64,000 nt of DNA from Spirochaetota bacterium. Lineage in GTDB: Bacteria > Spirochaetota > UBA4802 > UBA5550. Shown here piece after piece: positions 19,505 to 28,198 of this stretch (position 1 is its first letter; every line of letters begins with the position of its first letter). The DNA lies in contig JAGNKX010000004.1 in assembly GCA_017999915.1 (NCBI GenBank), positions 124,001 through 188,000 of the forward strand, in the 5' to 3' direction. A program made the position numbers and the translations under genes. The notes under the pieces are model-generated. The model did not search any database and was not told where the DNA came from. It worked only from the letters and a program-made list of their open reading frames with translations.

Positions 19505-19954
19505 TCAGCATTTCAATCCGGTGCCGAGCCTCATTTCGATGGACATGTTCCGCAAGTTTTTGGGAAATGTGATAGACCTGAGATAATCGATAAAGCATTT
19601 CTCCAGTTTTTCCGGGGCCTTTCCCCTGCATACCTTTTCAGCAGTTTTTGAGTACCCTGCCAATTTCCCTCCTTTATCGATAACCACAATTACATCGATA
19701 TAAATGTATTCGCAATTGGCGCAGTTCATGGACAATCGCGATTGCGCAAGGCATCGGCGAAAGACGTTGCGCCGGAACCCTTCTCGTATCTCATTCATGG
19801 ATTGCCAACGGTCGCCGGCAAGTTCATAGTCCTTAACGATCACGTTTTTGCTTTTTTCCGAGCATGTAGCATTGAAGAATACCAATGTCACAGCAAGTAT
19901 TGCGATAACCGGAAGTGGGATTGATCGTGAGGAATGATTTGATAATGTTGCCAT
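19505..19954 (-). CDS. Putative lipoprotein
   Basis: A 149-residue protein with an N-terminal hydrophobic segment (about 12-29) ending in 'FFNATCSEK', a plausible loose lipobox with Cys31. The mature part has further cysteines ('RRCLAQ', 'MNCANCEYI', 'KVCRGK', 'KCFIDYL') and an 'IDVIVVIDKGGKLAGYSKTA' segment resembling the TonB C-terminal/AgmX-like pattern seen in small periplasmic proteins. No function can be assigned. It starts 16 bases after the terminator of the upstream Ig-like gene. Confidence 0.65.
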   Translation of the reverse strand: MATLSNHSSRSIPLPVIAILAVTLVFFNATCSEKSKNVIVKDYELAGDRWQSMNEIREGFRRNVFRRCLAQSRLSMNCANCEYIYIDVIVVIDKGGKLAGYSKTAEKVCRGKAPEKLEKCFIDYLRSITFPKNLRNMSIEMRLGTGLKC

Positions 19955-19969
19955 TGCATTAATAAGAAA

Positions 19970-19995
19970 GGGCCCACGCTTTTCAGCGTAGGCCC
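19970..19995 (-). terminator. Terminator of the Ig-like protein gene
   Basis: On the minus strand an 11-bp stem (one mismatch) with a four-base loop, GGGCCTACGCT-GAAA-AGCGTGGGCCC, is followed by TTTCTTATT. It begins about ten bases after the stop at 20006, which fits a rho-independent terminator separating this gene from the lipoprotein gene. Confidence 0.75.
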
Positions 19996-20005
19996 CGGAT
20001 TGTTC

Positions 20006-21118
20006 TTACTTTTCCACTGTCTCGATGAGAGAGTTTGGCGGCAGAATGTCGACATAGACGGTGAATGATGTAATGGTGGACATGTTTCCCGCCTTGTCAA
20101 CCGCTTTGGCGTCAATCTGGTGTTTGCCGTTATTCTGGAATTGGATCTCACTCTTATAGGGGATGAATTCACCTTTACCGTCGATGCGGTAATAAATGAC
20201 GGCAACGCCCGACTCATCATCCTTGGCGGCAATCGTATATTTTACATCGGTTGACGCGACGTTCTGATTGTCGATCTTCTTGAGCTCCTTATCCGGCTTT
20301 ACCTCGACGACAGGGGCCGTTTCATCGGTAACAAGTTTTACAACGGCATCTTTCATTTCCACTTCATTACCGGCATCATCGAGAACCCTGAAGGCGAATT
20401 GCTCGGTGACGTTGTTTACATTGTCAGTGGCCTTTATTTTGAGGTTGATATCGGCCTTGGGAGGGATGGCGAAGGGGGCCGCATATTCCTGGAAATTGGT
20501 TCCGTCGGTGGAATATTCGACCTTGTTTACGCCGGAGAGTGCATCGCTCGTATTTATCGTGAAAAGAACGTTTTTCTGATAATAAATTTTGTCCCCGATC
20601 TTTTTAACAGGTGAACTGGTGGTAACAACGATGACCGGACCGGTATTGTCAACGGCGACATTGTATGTTTTTTCGGCTTCCTTGTTACCGGCTTTATCGG
20701 TGCCGTTATACTTTACTGTGTGATATCCTTCCTTGTCGATAGTAAAAGGATTTTGATATGTTTGGGCAGCCGCGTCATCGATTTTATATTCGATCTTTTC
20801 GATTGCGAGGTCATCAATGGCGGTCAGTTTAAATTGAACCTTTGAATTGACGAAGATCGTTTTTCCATCAGTATATGATTTTGCCGTGGCTGCGATGGTT
20901 GTCTGCTCTGTTTTCGATCCTGTATCGGTTTTGACAGCCTCTTCTTTTTTTACTTCTTCCTTCTTCACTTCGTCGGTCACTTCGCTTTTCTTTTCGTCAG
21001 CGACATCCCCGGTCTTTGCCGGATCGGTGGTTGACGGATCATCCTGCGAATAGGCCAAGCCGGAAATGAAAATTCCGATAGCTGCGCATATCGAAATTAT
21101 AAACATTTTTTTAAACAT
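20006..21118 (-). CDS. Exported protein with OmpL47/Ig-like repeats
   Basis: A 370-residue protein. A signal peptide (residues 1-24, ending 'GLAYSQDD') is followed by an acidic and lysine-rich linker (about 25-75) and then three to four beta-sandwich repeats with the recurring pattern 'A.D...I..IEYKID...Y..PF.I...G.H.V.Y...DKAGN'. These match OmpL47-type beta-barrel or Ig-like repeats known from leptospiral surface proteins. It probably sits on the outer surface or in the periplasm. The start is supported by GGAGG seven bases upstream. No enzymatic motif. Confidence 0.8.
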   Translation of the reverse strand: MFKKMFIISICAAIGIFISGLAYSQDDPSTTDPAKTGDVADEKKSEVTDEVKKEEVKKEEAVKTDTGSKTEQTTIAATAKSYTDGKTIFVNSKVQFKLTAIDDLAIEKIEYKIDDAAAQTYQNPFTIDKEGYHTVKYNGTDKAGNKEAEKTYNVAVDNTGPVIVVTTSSPVKKIGDKIYYQKNVLFTINTSDALSGVNKVEYSTDGTNFQEYAAPFAIPPKADINLKIKATDNVNNVTEQFAFRVLDDAGNEVEMKDAVVKLVTDETAPVVEVKPDKELKKIDNQNVASTDVKYTIAAKDDESGVAVIYYRIDGKGEFIPYKSEIQFQNNGKHQIDAKAVDKAGNMSTITSFTVYVDILPPNSLIETVEK

Positions 21119-21498
21119 ACATAACCTCCATTTTGCTGTATAAACATGTATAATTAATTACTTAATTTAACGTCTATAATAGTTTGTTATTAATTAATAT
21201 TAATAATTAATTGTCAATAGATATTTGGCGGTTTAGCGACAAATTTAATCATTTTAGGCTGTTTTGATAGAATATAACAGCTGTAAAGCTTATTCGATGA
21301 ACAATTATGATAAATAACAGGTAGTTGCAAGAGAATGACGAGCAATCCTGAAAAAATCAGGCTTATAACTGTATTTGATAGAATATGAATGCATTTGTAT
21401 ATCAACATATTGTTTGCAATGATCATTTACTTTGACTTGACTTTTTCAAACTTTTCAGTTAAATATGTAAAAAAATCTAATTTGAAAGGAGATAACAT
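21119..21498. promoter_or_regulatory. AT-rich divergent region with a sigma70-like promoter
   Basis: This 380-bp gap separates the Ig-like protein (minus) from the YHYH protein (plus). A good sigma70-like promoter reads toward the YHYH gene: -35 TTGACT at 21437-21442, a 17-base spacer, and -10 TAAATA at about 21460-21465. An overlapping TTGACT lies at 21432-21437. AAAGGAG follows before the ATG at 21499. Near 21170-21215 lies a run of AATTAAT repeats, probably part of the other promoter. No gene seen. Confidence 0.5.
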
Positions 21499-22098
21499 AT
21501 GGTTGCCCGAACACTCGCATTAATTGTATTTTTAATGTTTTTTATCGTTGAAATGACTTTTGCCCACGGTGGAAGGACAGATTCAGAGGGTGGTCATTGG
21601 GATCATCAGAAAAAAGAGTACCATTATCACAAGGATGGAAAAATAGCCATTGATAAGAGCAAAAGCTCCCGCTATGACGAACTGGCAGGGAAGCATGAGG
21701 GTGACAAGGATACGAAGGAAACCAGGAAAGATAAGAAGAAGAAAGACAAAGACGATGCCGAAAAAGATTCAAAGGTAAAAACCAAAAAGGACAAAAAAGA
21801 TAAAGAAGACAAGGAAGATAAGGAAATCAAGAAAGATAAAAAGGATAAGAAAAAAGAGAAGGAAGACAAGGTAGATAAAAAAGATAAGAAAAAAGATAAA
21901 AAAGATAAGGGTGATGAAGATAAAGATAAAAAAGTAAAAGATAAGAAGGAAAAGAAAGACAAGAAGGATAAGAAGGATAAAGAAGAAAAATCGGAGAAGA
22001 AGGAAAAGAAAGAGAAGAAAGAAAAAAAGGAAAAAAAAGAAGATAAACCAAAAAAAGAGAAAAAAGATAAAAAGAAAAAATCAAAAAAAGATGAGTGA
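21499..22098 (+). CDS. YHYH-motif exported protein with long Lys/Asp tail
   Basis: A 199-residue protein. A signal peptide (residues 1-22, ending 'MTFAHGG') leads into a short module 'HGGRTDSEGGHWDHQKKEYHYHKDG', the conserved core of YHYH-domain proteins. From about residue 55 to the end it is almost only Lys, Asp and Glu ('KDKKDKEDK'-type repeats), a highly charged, probably disordered tail with net positive charge. The module has several histidines that could bind metal; the tail could bind nucleic acid, polyphosphate or the cell wall. These functions are speculative. AAAGGAG precedes the ATG. Confidence 0.8.
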   Translation: MVARTLALIVFLMFFIVEMTFAHGGRTDSEGGHWDHQKKEYHYHKDGKIAIDKSKSSRYDELAGKHEGDKDTKETRKDKKKKDKDDAEKDSKVKTKKDKKDKEDKEDKEIKKDKKDKKKEKEDKVDKKDKKKDKKDKGDEDKDKKVKDKKEKKDKKDKKDKEEKSEKKEKKEKKEKKEKKEDKPKKEKKDKKKKSKKDE

Positions 22099-22113
22099 GT
22101 CCATATAACTAGA

Positions 22114-23277
22114 TCAGTTATCGCGTGAAGGTAATGACCGATAGGGAATTTTCAGAAGTATCGGCTGATATATGGCGGGATTTATATAAATGGCATAAAG
22201 TGCCGTAGACGTGCTGAAAATTTCCTTTCCCGAGTAGTAAAAAAGACGCGGCCTGGTCGATATGGAAGGAAGGGACGGCGGTGTGAAAATAACCGCCGTC
22301 TTTTTATTTTGTATTCCCTCAAAATTATCGAAGGCGATGGTTTTTATCCTGCCGTCAATGCTGCAGTAGAGTATGACATATTCATTTAAAAATTCGTTAT
22401 ATGAGAGGGACGGTTCTCCCATCACGTCTTCCATGATTGGCGCGGCGTTTATCATGTTTTTTGTCCATCTACCGCCGGCGTCAAGGTATTCGTATCCGGA
22501 CCTTTTTCTTATTAAAGAAGGACGAACCCGGGCCGTATAGGCAGGGACACGATTTTTCGAAGAAGGCCCATGGCCGATCAGGTAGAGATAATCACCCCTG
22601 CGGATCACGGCATCGCCGAACAGCGGTTCGCCCTCGTTAAAAAGCTTTACCGTTCGCTTGAATGATACCGCATCGCCGGGCTTCCACGCTTTCGGCTTGA
22701 TCCACTCCGCAATCCCCACGCCGAATACACGGATGGGAAGGCCGCCGGGTTCTTTATTCGCCAGGTTTTTATCGATACAAACCAGCATATAATATACATA
22801 GACCGTGGCGTCTATTTGAATGCCGTCAATTGCCCAGAACCTCCATAGTGCGGGATCCTCTCCCGGAAATGGCTTAATGAATTGTGCGACTACGCCATTC
22901 TCTTTGTAGAACAGGAACTCCAGATCCGCAATTGTCGAATCATCGGGTATAGCCGTAAAGGCCAGTGAATTGCTGAGCATGCCCTTCATGACCGCCGTGT
23001 TTTCAAAGGTATCATTCACGGAAAGATCACCCTTCCATGACCCTACAATGGTGTCGCCGAAGGTCCACATCATGACATTGTCGATCAGGATCGGCGTGCA
23101 GCCATCCTGTCCTATGACGCTGTTTTTTCTGCTTATGCCGAATATACCCAGGTTTGCAATCGTATCGCGGGGATTGACAATTTTATTCTGCGGACCGCAA
23201 AAAAGAAATGACAGTCCCAATACAAGTGTCATAATTGAAGGGATTATTGTTTTGATTGTTATTCGTTTCCTGATCAT
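22114..23277 (-). CDS. DUF4185-like lipoprotein
   Basis: A 387-residue exported protein. An N-terminal hydrophobic segment ends at 'LSFLFCGPQ', a lipobox with Cys28. The mature protein has the beta-propeller-like DUF4185 pattern: 'VIGQDGCTPILIDNVMMWTFGDTI' near the start, then repeated blades such as 'GEPLFGDAVIRRGDYLYLIGHGP' and 'EPSLSYNEFLNEYVILYC'. The family is related to glycoside-hydrolase-like five-bladed propellers, but its substrate is unknown. It is convergent with the YHYH gene, with 15 bases between. Confidence 0.7.
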   Translation of the reverse strand: MIRKRITIKTIIPSIMTLVLGLSFLFCGPQNKIVNPRDTIANLGIFGISRKNSVIGQDGCTPILIDNVMMWTFGDTIVGSWKGDLSVNDTFENTAVMKGMLSNSLAFTAIPDDSTIADLEFLFYKENGVVAQFIKPFPGEDPALWRFWAIDGIQIDATVYVYYMLVCIDKNLANKEPGGLPIRVFGVGIAEWIKPKAWKPGDAVSFKRTVKLFNEGEPLFGDAVIRRGDYLYLIGHGPSSKNRVPAYTARVRPSLIRKRSGYEYLDAGGRWTKNMINAAPIMEDVMGEPSLSYNEFLNEYVILYCSIDGRIKTIAFDNFEGIQNKKTAVIFTPPSLPSISTRPRLFYYSGKEIFSTSTALYAIYINPAIYQPILLKIPYRSLPSRDN

Positions 23278-23484
23278 CGGCTAACCATTATGCTGTAACG
23301 GCCATAAGCCATTACAATTTTATACGATACTATATATGATTCAATCATGCGGTCAAGAATAAATGGAAATCCGATAGATCATTTATAACCACGTTGACCT
23401 TTGCCATGATTTTATAAGCACGTATCTTGATATCGTACCCTTTATGCTAATTGTACAATATTACAAGGTAGAATAGCACAAGAG

Positions 23485-24078
23485 ATGACTAAAACCAATA
23501 AAGTCACAAACGGTTACGATATGATAGTTATAGGCGCATCGACCGGCGGACCGCTGGCTGTTAAAACCGTGCTCAGGGAGCTGCCGGCCGATTTCCCCGT
23601 GGGAATAGCCTATGTGCAGCATATGCAGGCATCATTTTATGAACAGTATGCCCAGTGGCTCAATAATCAATTGTCCCTCTCCGTTAGACTGGCCGTCAAT
23701 AACGATTATCCGTCTCCAGGCGAGGTGGTCCTTGCGCCCGCGAGGTTCCATCTTGTATTCGAGGACTGCAGGCTTGTCCTTGATGATTCGCCGCCGATAA
23801 AGAACCTCCGCCCCAGTGTCGACAAGCTCTTTGTTTCCGCGGCAGATTGCTTCGGGGAACGGCTTATCGGAATTATCCTGACAGGCATGGGAAGCGACGG
23901 CGCTGTCGGCTGTTGCGAAATCCTGGCGCATAACGGCTATACCATCGCCCAGGACGAGGAAACGTCCATTGTCTATGGCATGCCCAAGGTTGCTCTGGCC
24001 CGTAATGGCGTCACCGTGGTCCTTCCTCTTGAAGAAATAGGCCACCATCTGAAAGATTTGATTGGAATTTCCCGATAA
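23485..24078 (+). CDS. Stand-alone CheB-type methylesterase domain
   Basis: A 197-residue protein consisting only of the CheB C-terminal esterase domain; no receiver precedes it. The catalytic triad is visible as Ser19 ('IGASTGGP'), His46 ('YVQHMQ') and Asp138 ('TGMGSDGA'). CheB removes methyl groups from glutamates of chemoreceptors and deamidates glutamines. Without a receiver its activity would not be switched by CheA, unless a separate protein controls it. No chemotaxis gene is adjacent. Such stand-alone forms also occur in non-motility signalling modules. An alternative start is ATG at 23521. Confidence 0.9.
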   Translation: MTKTNKVTNGYDMIVIGASTGGPLAVKTVLRELPADFPVGIAYVQHMQASFYEQYAQWLNNQLSLSVRLAVNNDYPSPGEVVLAPARFHLVFEDCRLVLDDSPPIKNLRPSVDKLFVSAADCFGERLIGIILTGMGSDGAVGCCEILAHNGYTIAQDEETSIVYGMPKVALARNGVTVVLPLEEIGHHLKDLIGISR

Positions 24079-24292
24079 TAGCGAAAGAATGTATCGGGGA
24101 TTATATTATCCGGAATACCATGGCTGAAACATTTTAAAATGAGCCGTTAAATCAATCTTGACAAAATATATAATGTTTTGATTGTTACGGACCAATCGTT
24201 CTGGAGCATTCCCTTGAAAGAGGAATGAATTCGTTTTTGGTTATGATAATACCGTAACCATTTGAAATCCTTCAAATCCAAACAGTACATTA

Positions 24293-25513
24293 ATGAATAA
24301 AAAAGTAGTCATCACCGGAATGAATATCATATCCTCTCTCGGCCTGACTCTTGAAGAGAACTGGAAAAACTTACTGGCCGGAACAAGCGGCGCGGGCCCC
24401 ATAACATTGTTTGATCCCTCCGGGTGCGAGACGCGGATCGCCGCGCAGGTGCCGGCTGCGTTCGATGAGTACGCGGCAGCATACTGCAAAAAACGCATTG
24501 CACAGCAGATGACACGGGTTACAGCCATGGCCTTCGTGTGCGCCGCCGACGCGATCGCCGCAAGCAGTGTTGATTTTAAATCACTTGATCGCTCCCGATG
24601 CGCGGTCATCATGGGAGCCGTATCAACAGGGAACTCGTCCGTGGAACATGGAACGACACCACGGAACAGGATCGTCAAAAGCATGAGCAATGCCATCCCT
24701 GCCTGGATTTCCCTTCACTACGGATTGGAGGGCCCGAATTTTACGGTGAACACGGCCTGCGCGTCATCGGCCTATGCCATGGGGCTGGGCTTTGACATGA
24801 TCCGTAACGGGATGGCCGATATGGTAATCACCGGCGGCGCCGATTCGACTGTCAATCCAGAGGAAATCACCGGGTTCAACGAAATGTACGCATTGAGCAC
24901 CCGCAATGACGAGCCGGCCAGGGCGAGCAGGCCCTTCACAAAAGACAGGGATGGTTTTGTCCTGGGGGAAGGGGCGGGAATCATCATCCTGGAGTCGGAG
25001 GAATCAGCCCTCGGAAGAAAAGCGTCGATAGTGGCGGAGCTTGCCGGGTACGCCATTACCAGCGAGGCGTATAACATCATGGCGCCGCGGCAAAACGGCG
25101 AAGGCATGGCCGCAACCATGAAGCTGGCACTCAGGAACAGCGGCATCGGAGCCGGGGAAGTGGATTACATCAATGCCCATGGCACCGCCACGACGCTGAA
25201 CGATCTTTACGAGACCATGGCCATTAAAGCAGTGTTCGGCGAAAGGGCCTGTTGCATTCCAGTGTCATCCTCCAAGTCGATGATTGGCCATACCATAGCC
25301 GCTGCCGGGGCCATCGAAGGCGCCATAACCGCCATGAGCATACGGTACCAGATCGTCACACCGACGATAAATTACGATACCCCGGACCCTGACCTGGACC
25401 TGGATTACGTGCCCAATAATTCGCGGCCCCATAAAATTAATGTTGCAATATCCAATTCTTTTGCTTTTGGTGGTCATAATGCGACAGTTGTATTGAAAGC
25501 ATATCAAGGCTGA
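24293..25513 (+). CDS. FabF-type beta-ketoacyl-ACP synthase
   Basis: A 406-residue ketosynthase, full length for KAS I/II. The Cys-His-His triad is visible: Cys156 in 'NTACASSAYA', His296 in 'NAHGTATT' and His333 in 'SSKSMIGHTIAAAG'. It should catalyse decarboxylative condensation of malonyl-ACP with an acyl primer. It opens a four-gene plus-strand operon (KS, ACP, AT, radical SAM), with the ACP 45 bases downstream. Position and partners suggest a dedicated secondary pathway, rather than housekeeping fatty acid synthesis, since FabG and FabZ are absent from the block. Confidence 0.93.
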   Translation: MNKKVVITGMNIISSLGLTLEENWKNLLAGTSGAGPITLFDPSGCETRIAAQVPAAFDEYAAAYCKKRIAQQMTRVTAMAFVCAADAIAASSVDFKSLDRSRCAVIMGAVSTGNSSVEHGTTPRNRIVKSMSNAIPAWISLHYGLEGPNFTVNTACASSAYAMGLGFDMIRNGMADMVITGGADSTVNPEEITGFNEMYALSTRNDEPARASRPFTKDRDGFVLGEGAGIIILESEESALGRKASIVAELAGYAITSEAYNIMAPRQNGEGMAATMKLALRNSGIGAGEVDYINAHGTATTLNDLYETMAIKAVFGERACCIPVSSSKSMIGHTIAAAGAIEGAITAMSIRYQIVTPTINYDTPDPDLDLDYVPNNSRPHKINVAISNSFAFGGHNATVVLKAYQG

Positions 25514-25558
25514 CATAACGACTGTCAAGGCCTGTACCTATATCCTCAGGAGTATCCT

Positions 25559-25864
25559 ATGGCGAAGATCGATAGCGGAACGAGGGAAGAAGTCCGCAGA
25601 ATAGTCTACGAATTCTTTTCCGAAGAATGCGAAGCGGCCATCGAAGAATTGAGCGACACTACCAATGTCATCAAGGACCTCGAGGGGGATTCCCTGATGT
25701 TCCTGGAGCTCCTTGAAATTTTCAAGAAGAAGTACGGTCTCAACGTTGAATTGAAGACCGTTGGGAAATACGTGGTCAAGCACCCCGCTGAAACAATCGG
25801 CGCGATCATCACCATGACGCTTCTTATTATCGAACATGAGAACAAAATCGCCGACCTCGATTGA
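25559..25864 (+). CDS. Acyl carrier protein, first
   Basis: A 101-residue acidic helical protein. The phosphopantetheine attachment site is Ser45 in 'DLEGDSLMFLEL', and the length and helix pattern fit a discrete ACP with an extended C-terminal helix ('MTLLIIEHENKIADLD'). The motif has GDS instead of the usual LDS, a pattern seen in carrier proteins of specialised pathways. TCAGGAG precedes the ATG. Its end overlaps the acyltransferase reading frame by 29 bases if that gene begins at 25836. It probably serves the adjacent KS and AT. Confidence 0.87.
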   Translation: MAKIDSGTREEVRRIVYEFFSEECEAAIEELSDTTNVIKDLEGDSLMFLELLEIFKKKYGLNVELKTVGKYVVKHPAETIGAIITMTLLIIEHENKIADLD

Positions 25865-26834
25865 CAGACACCGGATACCTGATTTGGAAAGAAAAAAAAC
25901 CGCAGCCATTTTCCCCGCCTTCGGGTGCAAATACCTCGGTAACGAGCGCGAAATCCTTGATGGGATGTCGAAGGACCTCCACGAGTTGTCGGTGCGCGCG
26001 AATTCGGCCGTCGGCCTGGACATCGGGGAATTCCATGCCTGCAGGGATGGCTGCTTTTCCGATGAACTGCTCTCCCAGTACGCCGTGTACATATACAGCT
26101 GCGCAGTATCCAACAATCTCAAGCGGTTCGGACTTCACACGGACTATGCCGCCGGTTACAGCATGGGATTATACGCTGCGCTCTGCCATGCAGAATCGAT
26201 AACCTTCGAGCAGGGACTCGATCTGATCACCAGGGCATATCAGGGCATCCGGGCAGTCGCTTCGGAGCTCCCTTTTGGAATCGGCGTCATTTCGGGCCTT
26301 ACCCCGGAGGATGTTCGTCCCATTATCGCTGGATTTGACGATGTGGAAATAATCAATATTAACAACAGGCACAATCTCCTTATTTCAGGATATGAAGATA
26401 GCGTGAAGGCGATTCTCGCCATGGCCCATGAGCAGGGGGCGCTGCACCGCAAATATCTGACCTTCCATTCGCCCTATCACTCCCGTTTCATGAACGGCGC
26501 CGCGGAGCAATTGAAGAAATACATATCCTCAATGACGATCTATGATCCGCTATATCCGGTCATTTCGACCGTTGACCAGAGGGAAATGACCACCTGGCAG
26601 GACATTGCGGCTGACCTTGCCGGCAACATAAACAGGAACATAAACTGGCTGGCCACGGTGAACCACATGATCGCGGACGGCGTTGACGTCTTTATAGAAT
26701 GCGGGCCGGGGAAAAGCCTCCACCGCATGGGCAAATTCATCGATGGCGGCTTCGAGATCTATCACCTCCAGAACCTCCAGGACCTGCTCGTTTCAGACAG
26801 GGTGTGCCCGTCGGCCAGTGCGATCAACTATTAA
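25836..26834 (+). CDS. FabD/trans-AT type acyltransferase
   Basis: Acyl-CoA:ACP transferase of up to 332 residues. The nucleophile is Ser109 in 'AAGYSMGLYA' (GHSxG variant) and the catalytic His is His215 in 'HSPYHSRFM'. An Arg in 'LITRAYQG' near 133 occupies the position of the malonyl-carboxylate-binding arginine, which supports malonyl use. The start is uncertain: ATG 25836 has no clear ribosome-binding site and overlaps the ACP; a TTG near 25882 would begin just before the domain ('KKTAAIFPAFG'). The radical SAM gene follows six bases after the stop. The discrete AT would load the ACP in trans. Confidence 0.87.
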   Translation: MRTKSPTSIDRHRIPDLERKKTAAIFPAFGCKYLGNEREILDGMSKDLHELSVRANSAVGLDIGEFHACRDGCFSDELLSQYAVYIYSCAVSNNLKRFGLHTDYAAGYSMGLYAALCHAESITFEQGLDLITRAYQGIRAVASELPFGIGVISGLTPEDVRPIIAGFDDVEIININNRHNLLISGYEDSVKAILAMAHEQGALHRKYLTFHSPYHSRFMNGAAEQLKKYISSMTIYDPLYPVISTVDQREMTTWQDIAADLAGNINRNINWLATVNHMIADGVDVFIECGPGKSLHRMGKFIDGGFEIYHLQNLQDLLVSDRVCPSASAINY

Positions 26835-26839
26835 CCTGA

Positions 26840-28180
26840 ATGAAAATCCTTCTCGTAAATCCGCCGCGTTCGCCCCATAACGGCATCCTTGCCCATGCGC
26901 CGGACGAGGCGAAGCCTTTCATCCATAAGAAACTGATAGGTCCGCCCCTGGGGCTCATCACCATTGCCGCAGCGGCCCGGGAACATGATGTCAGGGTCCT
27001 TGACATGAAAGGCGAATACGACCTTGATCCTGCGGCGCCCGGGATCGAGGCGCTTGTGAATGAATGTCTTTTTCAATACAAGCCGGATATTGTCGGAGTG
27101 ACCTTTATAGCATCTGAATTCCCCTATGGCATCGAGATCTTCAAAGCTGTAAAAAAACACAATCCTGCCATACGCACCGTTGCCGGAGGGCTCCATGCCA
27201 CCGTCTGTACCGCCGATTTCACCGATAATTCCGTTGATGTCGTGGTGCCGGGCCAGTGCGCAGGTATTTTCATGAACCTTGTCAGGGCCATGGAAAAAAA
27301 CATTCCCCTGGACAGGGTGCCGGGGATATATCTGAATACCCAGGACGGCCTCGTGTATACGGGTGACACGGGTAAAACAGGTGATGCCGCCGGCGATGAT
27401 TTCATTTTCCCGGACCGTTCATATTTGAAGCGATGGATATCCACCTACTGCGTCGGCGGTTCTCCCCATCCCAGCACCTATATCTTCACATCATTGGGAT
27501 GTCCGTACCGCTGCTCCTTTTGCTCAATATGGGGCCAGTTCGGCGGCCGGTACCTTCAGCGCGATGTGGAAAGCGTCATTGACGAGCTGAAAATGGTCGA
27601 CGATTACCCGGTGGTGAGGTTCGCCGATGCCAATACCATCGTCAACGACCGGTTCATCGACAGGCTCTTCGACAGGATCAGGGAGGAGGGCATTGAAAAA
27701 TTCTTTATCATGGATATACGCTTCGACACTGCCGTGAAGCATCCAAAGCTCATTGAAAAGCTCGCCCGCGGGGGCCTCAAGGTGGTCATCTGCGGATTCG
27801 AGTCCTTCAAGGAGGAGGAATTACGCCGGTACCGCAAGGAAGCTCCGGCACGGCTCATTGAAGAGGGCATCGGCATTTTCCACGCCAATGGTATCATGGT
27901 GCGGGGAAACTACGTGATACCGGCCGATTACACGGAAGATGACTTCAAGGCAATGGCCGATTACGCAGGCTCCCACAGGGTTGTCTATGCCGGGTACACG
28001 ATACTGACCCCCATGCCAGGAACCGATTATTATGAAACAGTCAGGGACCGCATCATTGATTATGATCTTTCTAAATACAATTTCTTCAACTGCGTGTTTA
28101 AAACGTCCCTTCCGGAAGAGCGCTTCTATGAAAACGTCGGGAAATTGTGGCTGATTAAGGAAGGTTCGGATGTGATTTGA
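26840..28180 (+). CDS. B12-binding-domain radical SAM enzyme 1
   Basis: A 446-residue protein. An N-terminal Rossmann-like cobalamin-binding-type domain ('KILLVNPPRS', 'PPLGLITIAAAA', 'VAGGLHATV') comes first, then a radical SAM TIM barrel with the CX3CX2C motif in 'TSLGCPYRCSFC' near residue 220, followed by 'GFESFKEEELRRYRK' and 'LTPMPGTDYYE'. Enzymes of this architecture methylate unactivated carbons or carry out ring closures in natural-product and lipid pathways. It closes the KS-ACP-AT operon, so its substrate is likely the ACP-bound or released acyl product. Exact reaction unknown. Confidence 0.88.
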   Translation: MKILLVNPPRSPHNGILAHAPDEAKPFIHKKLIGPPLGLITIAAAAREHDVRVLDMKGEYDLDPAAPGIEALVNECLFQYKPDIVGVTFIASEFPYGIEIFKAVKKHNPAIRTVAGGLHATVCTADFTDNSVDVVVPGQCAGIFMNLVRAMEKNIPLDRVPGIYLNTQDGLVYTGDTGKTGDAAGDDFIFPDRSYLKRWISTYCVGGSPHPSTYIFTSLGCPYRCSFCSIWGQFGGRYLQRDVESVIDELKMVDDYPVVRFADANTIVNDRFIDRLFDRIREEGIEKFFIMDIRFDTAVKHPKLIEKLARGGLKVVICGFESFKEEELRRYRKEAPARLIEEGIGIFHANGIMVRGNYVIPADYTEDDFKAMADYAGSHRVVYAGYTILTPMPGTDYYETVRDRIIDYDLSKYNFFNCVFKTSLPEERFYENVGKLWLIKEGSDVI

Positions 28181-28198
28181 AATCGGACAAGGCCTTGC

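Noticed and set aside
21720-22090. Repetitive AAAGAT-like DNA that might look like a CRISPR or tandem DNA repeat
   Set aside because: It is the coding sequence of the Lys/Asp tail, with irregular units and no spacers.
24158-24174. TTGACA and TATAAT upstream of the KS gene
   Set aside because: Only five bases separate the two hexamers, so they cannot act together as a promoter.
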